Source of the DNA: Pyrus communis
Taxonomy: Eukaryota; Streptophyta; Magnoliopsida; Rosales; Rosaceae
NCBI RefSeq assembly: GCF_963583255.1
Contig: NC_084809.1
Span: 9,798,997 to 9,862,996 of the forward strand
DNA length: 64,000 nt
Reading direction: 5' to 3'
In this document: in pieces, positions 47,830 through 57,995 of the stretch
How the letters are laid out: every line of letters starts with the position of its first letter
Position numbering within the stretch: the stretch's first letter is position 1
Program-made: the position numbers and the translations under genes
The notes under the pieces: model-generated
What the model was told of the DNA's origin: nothing
The model's input: the letters and a program-made list of their open reading frames with translations, nothing else
Databases searched by the model: none

Positions 47830-50260
47830 TCCTTTGACCTGGCAAAGATGCTATTAATCCGCATCATCTTTAGTTGGGGTTCAGTGTTGGCTTCCGCTGC
47901 TTGTGTAGGCCGTGTAGCTGGCTTGTCAAAGTATTCGTCGCACTAGCCTTCCTTCGTCAGCTCCTCGAGGTATTACTTCCTCTTTAGGTAGTCGTTGGTA
48001 GTGTGACCCTGCCCTTGGTGGAATGCACAATACTTTGTCTGATCCAGCTTGGTAAGATCACTCTTCATGGGTGGCGGCAATTCGAAACATGGTTCATTCT
48101 TGAGCTTACGAAGAATCTGGCCAATCGTAACTATGAACTTGGTGAACGCCTTAGGCGCTGAGTCATCTCTGTTTGGGGAATGATCCCTGCACTTATTTTT
48201 TTGCTCGTTCCCACAAGGCAGCTTGGCCTCGTCTCATAATGTGTGCTTTTCTGCTAAAGCATATGAAGCTGCCAGGGTCAACTCCCCACCCATGATCAAT
48301 TTTCCAAATAAAGAGTGTTTGATAGGGAGCTCATTTTTGAATGTTGCCGTTGATATGCCCTCGTTGCAATCGACAATCTTAGCCTTCTCCGCCTTAAACC
48401 TCTTGACATAGTTGAGGATTGGCTCATTTAGGCCCTTCACGATGTTGAAGAGGTGGTCGAATGTCTTTTTGATTGAGCGATAGGATGAATATTCCTTGGT
48501 AAAAACCAAAAAAAGTTCATTGAAGTTTCAGATTAAGCGCGGTAGTAAGGCATGGAACTAGTCTTAGGGTTCGCCCCGCAATGTCGTGGCGAAAACCATG
48601 CATATGAGAGCGTCATTCTTGCTGTAAAGAATCATCGCGTGCGGTAGTGCTTCAGGTGCCTGTCCGGATCTTCATATTCCTTAAGAAGGGTGAAATGTGG
48701 CGAGCTAAACTTCCGCGATGGCTCCATCTACTTGATCTCGTCTATAAAGGGTGACCTACTCAGGTTGGCCACGTCTTTACATAGGGCATCGTCAGAGGTA
48801 TCAATGTGCTCGAACCTACGCAGTTGCTCTATTACGAGCCTTTGTACTTCCTTCTGGATTTGAGACTGATGAGGCAGCAGAGCCTTCAATTGCCCCTGGT
48901 TCAAACCTGCTGGTCCATATTGTTCCTCGGCATATCCTGCTCGTCTGTGCCGAGGTCGCGATGCACGTGGTTCGTCTTGTGCTACTTGCTGTTCCCCCTA
49001 CCAGTGGAACTTGAGTTGGACTGCTCTCATGCTTTCCTTTATCCGTCATGCAGTTATCTACTCCGGCGTCACGCTGGATGATCTCCTTATGGGCCTAGCT
49101 TCATGTAAACGCTTCGCCTGGAATGTCTTGAGTGTTCATCGGAGTGTGAACCCAACCTCGAATGCACACTGACTTGATAGTTTAGTCAGGAATGAACACT
49201 TCTTTGTGCATCTAGGTAGGAGAAAAAGTTTTCTTGATGGCCTAAATAAAAGTGCACACTACCCGAACGCACGGTCCATGATGGACTGAGCGGCTCTTTG
49301 CCTGGACGTCACTGGAATAAGTCATATTCTTCCGTCCTTGTCTGGCTTCGGGACACCTCGTTCGGGGCGCGCTGCATCTCGATCCATTTGAGGAGTTGGT
49401 TCACCAATGTGGTATGCTGTACGAGGGTGCTCGTCAAATTAGTGACCTACTAGAGCAGGTAGTATTTGCCATTTGGATTGGAAGAATCTGGATAATGGGC
49501 GTTTCCATATGTGGTAGAAGTATAGTGGACTGCAGGTATATAGCTTAAGCCCATAGTGGGCATTCCTGCAGAAAAGTGGGGGTGAAAGTAACCCTGAATC
49601 GATCGCAAAACTTATGGTCAGAATCTGAATCACCGGAGATGGCCTTAGATTGGTTTGAGCCATGAGCCTGGTTGTCAAAGCGGGTTGCGGGGCGGGCCAA
49701 CTCGGCTGGATGTAGGCAAGTATGCAGGGGCTCCTGGCCTAGCCCGTATGGCTACTAGCCTTGGGCTTACACTATGCGTTGGGCCGGTGCTAGCTCATCG
49801 CAGGCTTGGGCTTGGTTGGCAGTTGACTGGGCTTAGCTAGCAACGGGCTGTGCTAGCAGCTGGATAGGCTTGGGCCACTTACCCGTGGGCTACTCTTGTT
49901 GGCTGGGGCAGGTTTGCTGGGTTCTTGTGGGTCTGGACCTGCGGTGCAGCTTAGTTTGCTGCTGCGGTGGGTTGAGTCTTCTGCCCTAGGCTTACTATGG
50001 TAATTGCCAGGCTTTGGGCCTCCTAGGCTCGGCTGGTGGCTTCGTGGACTTGGTCCTCCTGCCCATGGGTTGGTGGATAGACCTGGGCCTCCTGCCCAGG
50101 ATTTTGGTTGTTTGTGCACTGTAAAGGCAACAATGTATGAACTTGGGCTGTGGCCTGGTGGCCTTGTCGTGGCTGCTGGGTCACGGCGGTGGTGGTGACA
50201 AGGCTCCGTGACGGTGGAGCTCCGCTTGCCATCGCGTTGAGCCTTGACTATCTCCGTCAC
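47830..50260 (-). pseudogene. Ty3/gypsy gag remnant
   Basis: On the minus strand, 48234-48509 encodes a gag core (YRSIKKTFDHLFNIVKGLNE, LNYVKRFKAEKAKIVDC, HSLFGKLIMGGELTLAASYA) typical of plant gypsy elements. Downstream (about 48060-47950) is a CAFHQGQGHTTNDYLKRK motif of the gypsy gag C-terminal region, broken by stop codons. Upstream (48816-50260) are proline-, serine- and arginine-rich stretches typical of the variable gag N-terminus. No protease, reverse transcriptase or integrase follows. Confidence 0.75.
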
Positions 50261-50473
50261 GTGGTTATGTCCACGTCTCCACTGTACGGGGTTCCGTTCG
50301 TCGTGGTGAATGTCCTACCATTGTATCTTTTTTCGAAGGATTGATCAAGAAACTTTTTTAAGAAAAATTAATTGATATGACATGTGAGAAATTTAATGTA
50401 ACAGAAAATTCAAGAAGCCAAATGCAAGAGGCTTCTTCAAGTATTTGAATCAGCTTTCAATGAAGAACCAATT

Positions 50474-51117
50474 TGTTGATGCAAATTTCTACTGTCTTCA
50501 GTCTTGACGAAAATGCACATGCAAAACAATCAACACCTATGATCAAATACCTAAGCCTCACGCGTCCACGAGGTGGGAGGGGTTAGGCCAAAAGATCTCT
50601 GATGCCTAAGTCAGTTTCTCTGATGAGAATAAAGTGTTTAGGGCTTTTTAGGATAGCAAAAACCTTTGAAAATTGGTAGAATATGGGGTATTTATAGGGA
50701 TAGAGCCGACCACAATGTTAGGGTTTTACCCTACACGTGGCGGCATTCTATTGGCCAAGGTTTTTGGAGAAATATTCTCAAGATATTAAATAGGAAATAA
50801 TATCTTGAGATAATGGAGTAATTATCCCTAATTGATTTAAATTGGGATTACTTACTTGATTGAAGTCAATCTTCAATTGGGAATGTATTAAAGATAGGAT
50901 TTGGGTAATTGATCTTTATCTTTAATGCTTTGACCTTTCCTTACCAAGGGCAGGTGAGCTGTGAGCAGTTGTAGTTAGCTGCTAGGACCTTCAGGGGTGT
51001 AAGCTGCGCGTGGGAGCATCTGAGAAGCCTGCCCATTTATTAAGGGCAATCTTGTCTTTCTTGAGAAAAAGTCCACGTGTCGCCTCTAGAATTTTTGGGA
51101 TTATTTTAGGCTCCACA
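50474..51117 (-). repeat. Probable gypsy LTR
   Basis: On the minus strand this 644-bp block begins TGTGGAGCCTAAAATAAT and ends GCATCAACA, giving TG...CA ends. A TATA box (CTATAAATACC, about 50689-50700) sits between the promoter-like and transcribed parts. It lies directly upstream of the gag remnant in the right orientation. Only one LTR was found, so assignment rests on structure rather than on a matching pair. Confidence 0.6.
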
Positions 51118-51119
51118 AT

Positions 51120-51170
51120 AATGATGATGATGATGATGATAATAATCATCATAATAATAAAATAGAGTGA
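51120..51170. repeat. GAT/AAT trinucleotide microsatellite
   Basis: ATGATGATG and ATAATAATA tracts lie immediately outside the gypsy LTR. Similar tracts occur at about 53920, 57880 and 63690. Confidence 0.85.
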
Positions 51171-51232
51171 AAGATACATTTGGCCCACTGGCATCCTATC
51201 CTGATCGGCTCAAATGGAGGAAGAATCGTCAT

Positions 51233-51490
51233 TGTTGAGAGTGTCAACCTCATATCGAGAAAATAGGGAACCTCAAGTTTTTTTCATAGTATCATAGTAG
51301 GTTGTTCTGCATGTAATGCCTAACGGCCATACATGCTCTACATCGCCTGATTTGTGTTGCCCACATGCTAAGCTTGAAAGTTCGCCACACTTGAGGGGGC
51401 GTATGGAGATATCAATCTCACATTGATGAAATGAAGGACCTTGCATGTTTTACTTCCTATATTACCAATTGGTTTTACGATAGAACCACT
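51233..51490 (+). mobile_element. TRIM-like miniature LTR element (copy 3)
   Basis: A shortened first LTR (51233-51286, starting TGTTGAGAGTGTCAAC and ending TTTTCA) is followed by a primer-site-like TAGTATCATAG, the internal block ending CACACTTGAGGGGG, and a second LTR to about 51490. Block order is the same as in the better copy at 52285. Confidence 0.7.
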
Positions 51491-52038
51491 ACTATAGAAA
51501 AGTGTTTTCCTGACAACACTTGTTTTCTAGGATACAATAACCACATCCTTATAATAGTAGCACTCCAAAGCATAAGGCTCTAGCGAGCCATGATTGTATT
51601 GAACTCTCTCAAAGACTCACTTAATTGTGAAAAGTTCCTTTCTCCCACTCATCAAATAAATTCTGGAAACAACTCTTCGTTTTTAGGATTCACATTGATG
51701 ACAATTGCATCTTCAACATAGGAATCACCCTTGCCCCAGAATCAGTCTTAACCAATGCTTTAATTCAAGCTGAACTCAACGTGTCATGATACACTTGGAA
51801 ATATTTTGTCCACCAATAAGACGGATTGAACTTCCCCAGCATGTTCAGATGGACAAACCAATATAAGCATTGGTAAAAGATGATAGACAAATAACTCAAT
51901 TATTTATTTATTTTTCTATTTCACATTCATTAACTCAATATGATAAAACTCGGATGACATCATCCCTTGATGCATCATCACGTCTCAACACATTACCCTC
52001 GAGGCTGGCTAAAAAACTACATTTGGCCCACTAATATA

Positions 52039-52237
52039 CGAGTACAGAGCCTTTCCGGATCTAAAAAAAAGGAGCCTAGGGATCAAATGATTCAGGCCAT
52101 TGAAATTTGATCCAACGGCTACAAACATGGTGCCTCTCTAAAAGTTATAATAATTGTAGTCGTTGGATCAAATTCAACGGCCCAGACCATTTGATCCCTA
52201 AGCTCTGTTTTTTTAGATCCAAAGAGGATCTGTACTC
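52039..52237. mobile_element. Palindromic hAT-like MITE (about 199 bp)
   Basis: The two halves are inverted copies (GAGTACAGAGCC, GGATCTAAAAAAA, AGGGATCAAATG, TTTGATCCAACG on the left; complements on the right). Flanking 8-mers CTAATATA and CTAGTATT correspond to the single CTATTATC at the empty site in the sister copy (about 60086). The 8-bp duplication suggests the hAT superfamily. Confidence 0.7.
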
Positions 52238-52284
52238 CTAGTATTCTGTCTTGATCGACCGAGGTGGAGAAACAATTTTCATAC

Positions 52285-52600
52285 AGTTGAGAATATCAAT
52301 GTCACAAAAAGAAAAAGAGGCTATTCTCTGTATTGCTAATTGGTTTTATGGTGGAACTTCAAGTTTCTTCATGGTATCAGAGCAGGTTGCCCTGCATATG
52401 ATTCTCAACAACTACACGTGTTCTATGTAACTTGATTTGTGTTGTCCACTTTCTAGGCTTGAAAATTCGCCACACGTGAGGGACCGTGTTGAGAGTATCA
52501 ATCCCACCTCGGAGAAATGAAGGACCTTGCATGTACTTATAAGTAATTGAGCTACTTCCCATATTGTCAATTGATTTCATGATAGAACCTTTACTACAGC
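52285..52600 (+). mobile_element. TRIM-like miniature LTR element (copy 4, best primer site)
   Basis: First LTR about 52285-52371, ending TTTCTTCA. The primer site TGGTATCAGAGCAGG (52372 onward) is a clean initiator tRNA-Met match. An internal domain of about 100 bp has no coding content and ends in a purine-rich CACACGTGAGGGACC. The second LTR starts at 52487 with TGTTGAGAGTATCAATCCCA. The total is only about 300 bp, the size range of terminal-repeat retrotransposons in miniature. Confidence 0.78.
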
Positions 52601-53469
52601 AAAGTGTTTTTTCGGTGACATACAATTTGTCGCTTACAACTTTGGGCAACGAAGTACATATTTCCTCGCATATTTGGTTTTCAAATTTTTATTTTGTTTA
52701 TTTATTAAAATTTCATGATAGTAGGCGGAGAAACAATCATCATTGTTCGAAGTATCAATCCCACATCGAAGAAAAGGACATTATATGTGCCTATAAGTAA
52801 TTTGCGTACTCTTTATATTGCTAATTAATTTTATAGTAGAACCTGAACTTTTTTCGATCATTGTATTTTCATTTCTTCGAGACAACTCCCGTTACACTAA
52901 CTGTGCTACCTTCATCAATATACCTGCAAAATACGATATTTTAGTTTAGATGTACAAGCACATTAATTTGCTTCTATCAAATTCAAACTACTTAATTGTA
53001 TGGAAAAGTTTACAAAGCTCTTTCACACCACGTATACAATATCAGTAGTCATCAGTTAACCACGCACATTTAACTTCCTATACTACATCCAATTTATTGT
53101 TTAAAAATAACCGAAGTATTTGTTTACTCGGATTTAGTACCAGGTTGGTTGGTTGCCATAGGATAGACGGACAAATGCCGTATATTTCAACCTAAAAAAC
53201 CCAATCAAATCTGTCCATTGGCCACCCAACTTCATGTGCCGGTTTACTTCCAGAGAATATGAACACTGGCTATTCAAAATTACACTATAAAATCCATACA
53301 ACGGGTATTTAAATTTAACTCATCTATAAGAAATATATATTATGAGGGGAAATATCATTGAAGCCTACCATTGTAGAAATTAAAAAAGAGCTTCAAGGTA
53401 AATTAATAGCCTGATAACTGTAAATTTACACTAAAGAAAAATTGTATGATAGAGTTATTACCTTTCTTT

Positions 53470-53610
53470 CAACGGCATCATGCAGTCATCATTTGAAAGA
53501 TTCCTCTCGCCCAACCACCTAATAAACTCTAGAGACAACTCTTCATTTTCAGGATTCACATCAATGACAACCAAATCTTCGACATAAGGAGTCGTCATTG
53601 CCTTGACGTA
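53470..53610 (-). pseudogene. Orphan exon-like fragment, best open copy
   Basis: On the minus strand this reads YVEDLVVIDVNPENEELSLE, then FIRWLGERNLSNDDCMM, then a GT donor-like junction. Related fragments occur at about 51640-51775, 59590-59735 and 63265-63430 with stops or changes but with the protein pattern kept. I do not recognise the family. It may be the first exon of a host-derived or transposon-borne gene amplified with segment R. Confidence 0.5.
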
Positions 53611-53789
53611 TCATGATACCCCAATAAGACATATTGAACTTTCTCAGCAAGTTGAGATGGACAAACCAATCTAACCACTGACAAAAGATGATATATAACT
53701 AACTCGATTATTTCTTTCTTTCTATTTCACGTCCATTTAACTCTGTATGACTACAACATGTAAAGTCCCCTCTTCGTCAAATCCAAACC

Positions 53790-53950
53790 CACCCACCCAC
53801 CCACCCACCCACACCACCCCCCCCCGCGCCAAAAAAAACACAACAAAAGCTTTCAAAACAAAAGCTTTCAAAACCCACACAACTTCTTCACTCCTACCAG
53901 CATCGCGAACAACGACGAGGATGATGATAATAATAATAATAATAACAGAG
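53790..53950. repeat. CCCA, poly-C and AAT simple repeats
   Basis: A CCCACCCA tract (about 53789-53820), a duplicated AAAGCTTTCAAAAC unit (about 53847-53874) and a GAT/AAT tract (about 53920-53945) form the edge of this R copy. Confidence 0.7.
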
Positions 53951-54009
53951 CTAAAAGGGTAAGTCCACAATTTACTTTATTGCTAAATTGGGATTACATG
54001 CCATTTAGA

Positions 54010-54170
54010 ACTACAGTCTGGTGGTACTCCTCTTCACTTGTAAGTGAGAGGTCTTAGGTTCGAATCTGTGGATGGCAAATTCGATACCAAATTAGGTTGC
54101 CCATCGTGTGGCTTAACCGAGCTCCCACTCCCCCTAGTGTAATATATTCGATGTACTAAAAAAAATGGGA
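54010..54170 (+). repeat. SINE-like repeat
   Basis: Contains a B-box-like AGGTTCGAATC, a GATACCAAATTAGGTTGCCC block, CGTGTGGCTTAACCGAGCTC, and ends in an A-rich run near 54160. It is related to the degraded copy at about 8500. The upstream A-box-like part includes CTGGTGGTACTCC. Confidence 0.55.
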
Positions 54171-54182
54171 GTACATAATTCT

Positions 54183-54951
54183 TTGAGAGCAGCTCCAGTG
54201 TGTGCTGGAGCCTGAAGGACAGGCCGCGAACAGTGGCAGAGAGCTCGAGCAAGCAAGCCCAGCATGTGCTGGCGAGGGAGCTCGAGCAGGCTTGAGGGAG
54301 AGGCCCAGCACGAGTTACCAGCCCGAGAGCCCGAGGGCAACGTTACGCAAGGCTGACATCTGGGCGACGTCAGCCATCATCTCCTCTGCATTTTTGGGCC
54401 TCAACCTTACAACTACTTGACCTCCGTCGTCCTTGGAAGAGAGGATCCTCTTCGAACCCAAACCCACCGGAGCCTCCAGATCCATCTTTAAAGGCCAAGT
54501 TGGCATCGTGGGCTTTCCTGGAGTCGGCATCGTGCTTTCCCGAAGCCGGCGTTGTGACTTCCTCGGAGATGTTTGTTGGAGAAGATGCAGAAGATGCATA
54601 ATTCAGGAAGAAGTTTTCCGATAAACAAACAAAGAAGGAAGAAGGAAGTGAAGAAGAAGATGCATAATTGAAGAAAAAGAATTGAAGAAGAAGCATAACC
54701 AAATCTATAGAGAAGAAGGAAGAATGAGGAGGATCCGGAGATAAATTAATAACATAATATTAATTTATACAAAGTAAATAACATAATATTAATTATAAAT
54801 AAAAAATATTAATATTTTATTGTCTATTACCAGGGCTATTCAGTGTAGGGGTGGAGATGCAAAAGGCAGTTACTGTTTATTAAGGGCAGTTACTATTCAC
54901 TGAGTGAATTAAATAGTGAATAGCCCCTGGGGGGGGCCTTTGCAACAGTGG
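54183..54951. mobile_element. Non-autonomous Harbinger derivative
   Basis: The left end GAGCAGCTCCAGTG and the right end CAGTGGAGTTGCTC are inverted copies and match the ends of the 40.3-45.8 kb element. The right 120 bp (TACCAGGGCTATTCAGTG, GGCAGTTACTGTTTATTAAG, GTTACTATTCACT) parallels the right end of that element. A TGA duplication flanks it, the complement of the TCA used by the larger element. The interior carries no transposase; the minus-strand ORFs at 54315-54702 look incidental. Confidence 0.75.
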
Positions 54952-55860
54952 AGTTGCTCTGATGCATCATCACATCTCAATCTGAGGCTAGCTGGAAAGG
55001 TACATTTAGCCCACTGACATCCTATCCTGATCGACTCAAATGGATGAAGAATCGGGCTGGAAATATACAACTGGCCTACCGACATCCTATCCTGATTGGC
55101 TCAAATAGATGAAGAATCGTCATTGTTGAGAGTGTCAATCTCACATTGGGAAAACGGGGATCTTGCATGGGCTTAAAAGTAATGGGCTACTCCCTATATT
55201 GCCAATTGATTTTATAGTGGAACCTTAAATTTCTTCATAGTATCAGAGCAAGTTGTTCTGCATGGATGCCCAACTACCACACGTGCTCTACATCACTTGA
55301 TCTGTGTTGTCCACTTGCTAACCTTGAAAATTCGCCACACGTGAGGAGACGTATTAGAGTATCAATCCCACATCGAGAAAATGAAGGATTCTACTCCCCA
55401 TATTGCCAATTGGTTTTACGATAGAACTACTACTACATATAAGTGTTTTCCCGACAACACTTGTTTCCTAGTCCTTATTATAGTATAGAGTATCAATTTT
55501 AGAAAATGAGGACCTTGCATAAGTTTATAAGTAATTGGGCTACTCCTTATTTATTACTAATTGGTTGTTTCTTCATGGTAACAGAGCAAGTTGTCTTGCA
55601 TATGATACCCAATGGCTACACGTGCTCTACATCACTTGATTTGTGATGTACACGTGCAAGACTTGAAAATTCGCCAAGGACGGGTGTTGAGATTATCAAT
55701 CCCACATCAGGGAAATGAAAGACCTTGTATGTGCTAATAAGTAATTGGGCTACTCCCTATATTCCAATTGTTTTTTTATTTTATTTATGAAACCACTACT
55801 ACTAAAAAGTGTTTTCTCAATGAAATACAATTCGTCACCTAAAAACCTTATGAACTTGGG
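54952..55860 (+). mobile_element. Two further TRIM-like elements (copies 5 and 6) in R-related sequence
   Basis: Copy 5: LTR 55124-55236 ending TTTCTTCA, primer site TAGTATCAGAGCAAG at 55237, purine tract near 55345 and second LTR to about 55435. Copy 6: LTR about 55485-55575, primer site TGGTAACAGAGCAAG at 55576 and second LTR from 55684 to about 55785. Both internal domains share CACGTGCTCTACATCACTTG. Confidence 0.72.
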
Positions 55861-56486
55861 CAAAGTTCGAGATGCAAAAATTTGCGCAATGAAAAATATA
55901 GCTTCGCAGAGGAATCAAAAGTAATTTTCAAATGCGACATCTACAAAATTATAATTTTAGTTATTTTAATTAGCTAGAACATCAGGCAACCCCGTTCCCC
56001 CCTCCCCCAACCCCAACCCCAACCCCAACCCACCCACCAAGCCTCGTGGATTCCAGCATAAATTCGCTTACCCAAAAATTTTGAGACACTTTTGAACATT
56101 GAAACCCCAATTATCATCACTACATTTAACATTGTGAACATAACTATCATAACCACATTTAACATTGAAAACATAATTTTTCCAAGTCTTGCGCAACAAA
56201 CACAAACGTCTAACCTTCTAGAAAAAGTAATGTGTAAAACAAATTTTGACATCAAATTTGCAAATCATATGACGTGTCACCAATATTTTTAATTTAAATA
56301 CTCATTCATTGCTTCTACGTATCAATTAAAGACTTGAAAATATCATTATTTTTTCAGTCTCATACTGACAAGGTTAACAAATAACAAAAAAACCTCACGA
56401 TTAAAAATAAATTAGTTTTTTTGGTTCCCTTTTCTCAATACAAAATAAATTAGTTTTTCCGTATTTCTAAACTATTGAGGTTGAAA
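55861..56486. repeat. Degraded hAT-like sequence related to 58.5-58.8 kb
   Basis: From about 56255 the sequence (TTTGCAAATCATATGACGTG, TATCAATTAAAGACTTGAAA, AATACAAAATAAATTAG) matches the interior of the hAT element at 57996-58907. The stretch at 56008-56035 is a CCCCAACCCC tract. Left ends are not defined. Confidence 0.55.
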
Positions 56487-56919
56487 CTATGTATTAAAAA
56501 GGCGAAGGCGTAGGCGAGGCGTACTACAGATAGCTCCGTCTAGGCGAAACCCTTGAGGCATGAGGCGAAGCCTCACAAGACTTAAGATTTTTAGTATAGA
56601 TTATATATAATTTTATATATTATATAATATTTTGGTGGAATACTTAAGAGTCTTAAAAGAAAAAACAAGAATAAATTTTTTCAAAAGAAAAAAAAAAAAC
56701 TATGTATTAAAAAGGCGAAGGCGTAGGCGAGGCGTACTACAGATAGCTCCGTCTAGGCGAAACCCTTGAGGCATGAGGCGAAGCCTCACAAGACTTAAGA
56801 TTTTTAGTATAGATTATATATAATTTCATATATTATATAATATTTTGGTGGAATACTTAAGAGTCTTAAAAGAAAAAACAAGAATAAATTTTTTCAAAAG
56901 AAAAAAAAAAAATATAGCA

Positions 56920-57213
56920 TGTCACATCCCTGCCCGGGCCCTCACCACATCCTGGGCTCGACTTTACCATAGCACGATATTGTCCGCTTGGGGCCCCGAC
57001 CACACCTTCATGGTTTTGTTTTTGGGAACTCACACGAGAACTTCCCAGTGGGTCACCCATCATGGGATTGCTCTCGCGCGAACTCACTTAACTTCGGAGT
57101 TTCGACGGAACCTGAAGCTAGTGAGCTCCCAAAAGGCCTTGTGCTATATGGAGGTGGGCATGTTTATATAAGGCATAGAGGATCCACTCCCCTGGGCGAT
57201 GTGGGATGTAACA
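56920..57213 (-). mobile_element. Cassandra TRIM solo LTR with 5S rRNA-derived promoter block
   Basis: A 294-bp LTR reading, on the minus strand, from TGTTACATCCCACATCG to GGGATGTGACA, flanked by a perfect 5-bp duplication TAGCA (56915-56919 and 57214-57218). Its middle contains a stretch closely resembling plant 5S rRNA, the hallmark of Cassandra elements. Since only one LTR with a clean duplication is present, it is a solo LTR left by recombination between the two LTRs. Confidence 0.88.
57024..57103 (-). other. 5S rRNA-like segment within the Cassandra LTR
   Basis: Minus strand blocks AACTCCGAAGTTAAG, then GCGAGAG, then GATGGGTGACCC, CTGGGAAGT and CTCGTGT follow the order of plant 5S rRNA, including the internal control region. 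It is not a 5S gene: both ends run into LTR sequence and several positions differ from genuine 5S rRNA. Confidence 0.85.
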
Positions 57214-57760
57214 TAGCATTACACAAAAACAAAAACAAATAAATACTTATTTTTCTTACTGGTCAGTTACTTATTAGGAATATAAATTTATAAGATATTT
57301 TTATAGAAATGAGTTTTTATAAAGCTATAAAATAATATTAAAGAGAAAGAATCAGCTATAAAATAAATTTATATGCTTTAGGATGTTGGAAGTTCGAAGT
57401 GGGGATGCTGGACAGCTGGAAGTCACTTTAAAGAGAAAGAATCAGCCAAAAAAAATAATATTAAAAAAAAAAAAAGTAAGCAAATGAAAGCATAGCAAAA
57501 GACGCCTTGCTATTCATCTTCTTCAAGCAGCATTGTTGCATCTACAGCTTCCATATTCAATCGAAATTTTCCAGATTCTAGCAGCTCTTACACAAAAACG
57601 ACGCCCAATTGACCGCCTTAGGCCCACCTTAACCGCCTAGGCGTGCCTCGACCATGTCTGGGAGAATTTTCGCCTTCTCCCACTGGGCAGAGGCGATTTC
57701 ATTGACGCCTCACCTCCGAAGCCCCTAGGCGTGCCTCTGGGTGCGTTTTTTAAAACACTG

Positions 57761-57995
57761 GTTTGAAGTGCTTTTTTCCGTATTCTTATATAAAGTTCCA
57801 ATACATTTTTTGGCACCACCCAGGGCCTTACAAATCTTAAGACCGGCACTGCTTCACTCCTACAATCTTTGCCAACAATAATGATGATGATATTGATAAA
57901 AATAACGATGATTAATAATAATAAGAAGAAGAATAACAATAATAAGAACAACAACAACCAAAGAACAACAACAACAGAGGGAAAGAATATACCAC
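57761..57995. other. Short spacer with hAT-like end and AAT microsatellite
   Basis: Near 57830-57851 AGGGCC...AAGACCGGCACTG resembles the right end of the 57996-58907 hAT element (GGACCGGCCCTG). This suggests an older family member ends here. A GAT/AAT-rich tract follows (57870-57980). Confidence 0.5.

Larger units (their letters stand above)
51590..53740 (+). repeat. Repeat segment R (copy 2)
   Basis: Closely similar to 59566-61110 plus 61740-61835 and 63168-63640, in the same order and orientation. It contains two minus-strand orphan exon copies (about 51640-51775 and 53470-53610), a hAT-like MITE, a TRIM element and a solo LTR-like block. It lacks the 1.3-kb insertion present at 61.84 kb in the other copy. 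Confidence 0.75.
56487..57760. mobile_element. hAT-like non-autonomous element (1.27 kb), with an internal tandem duplication and a nested Cassandra LTR
   Basis: The ends CTATGTATTAAAAAGGCG and, on the other strand, CAGTGTTTTAAAAAACGC are similar inverted repeats. The arms are rich in GGCG/CGCC words (AGGCGAAGGCG, CCTAGGCGTGCC). Flanks GGTTGAAA and GTTTGAAG match 6/8, and the homologous uninterrupted site near 58776 reads GTTTGAAA, supporting an 8-bp duplication. The left arm is duplicated in tandem (about 56487-56698 and 56699-56912). Confidence 0.65.

Noticed and set aside
52377..52649. Minus-strand 90-codon frame, with a similar one at 60234-60500
   Set aside because: Both are the reverse complement of TRIM elements, and their similarity reflects the repeat, not coding constraint.
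54010..54170. Possible tRNA gene (GGTTCGAATC B-box)
   Set aside because: No cloverleaf or acceptor stem could be formed by eye, and an A-rich tail plus a related copy near 8.5 kb point to a SINE.
57024..57103. Possible 5S rRNA gene
   Set aside because: The 5S-like block is embedded in an LTR with TG...CA ends and a 5-bp duplication, so it belongs to Cassandra rather than to a 5S array.
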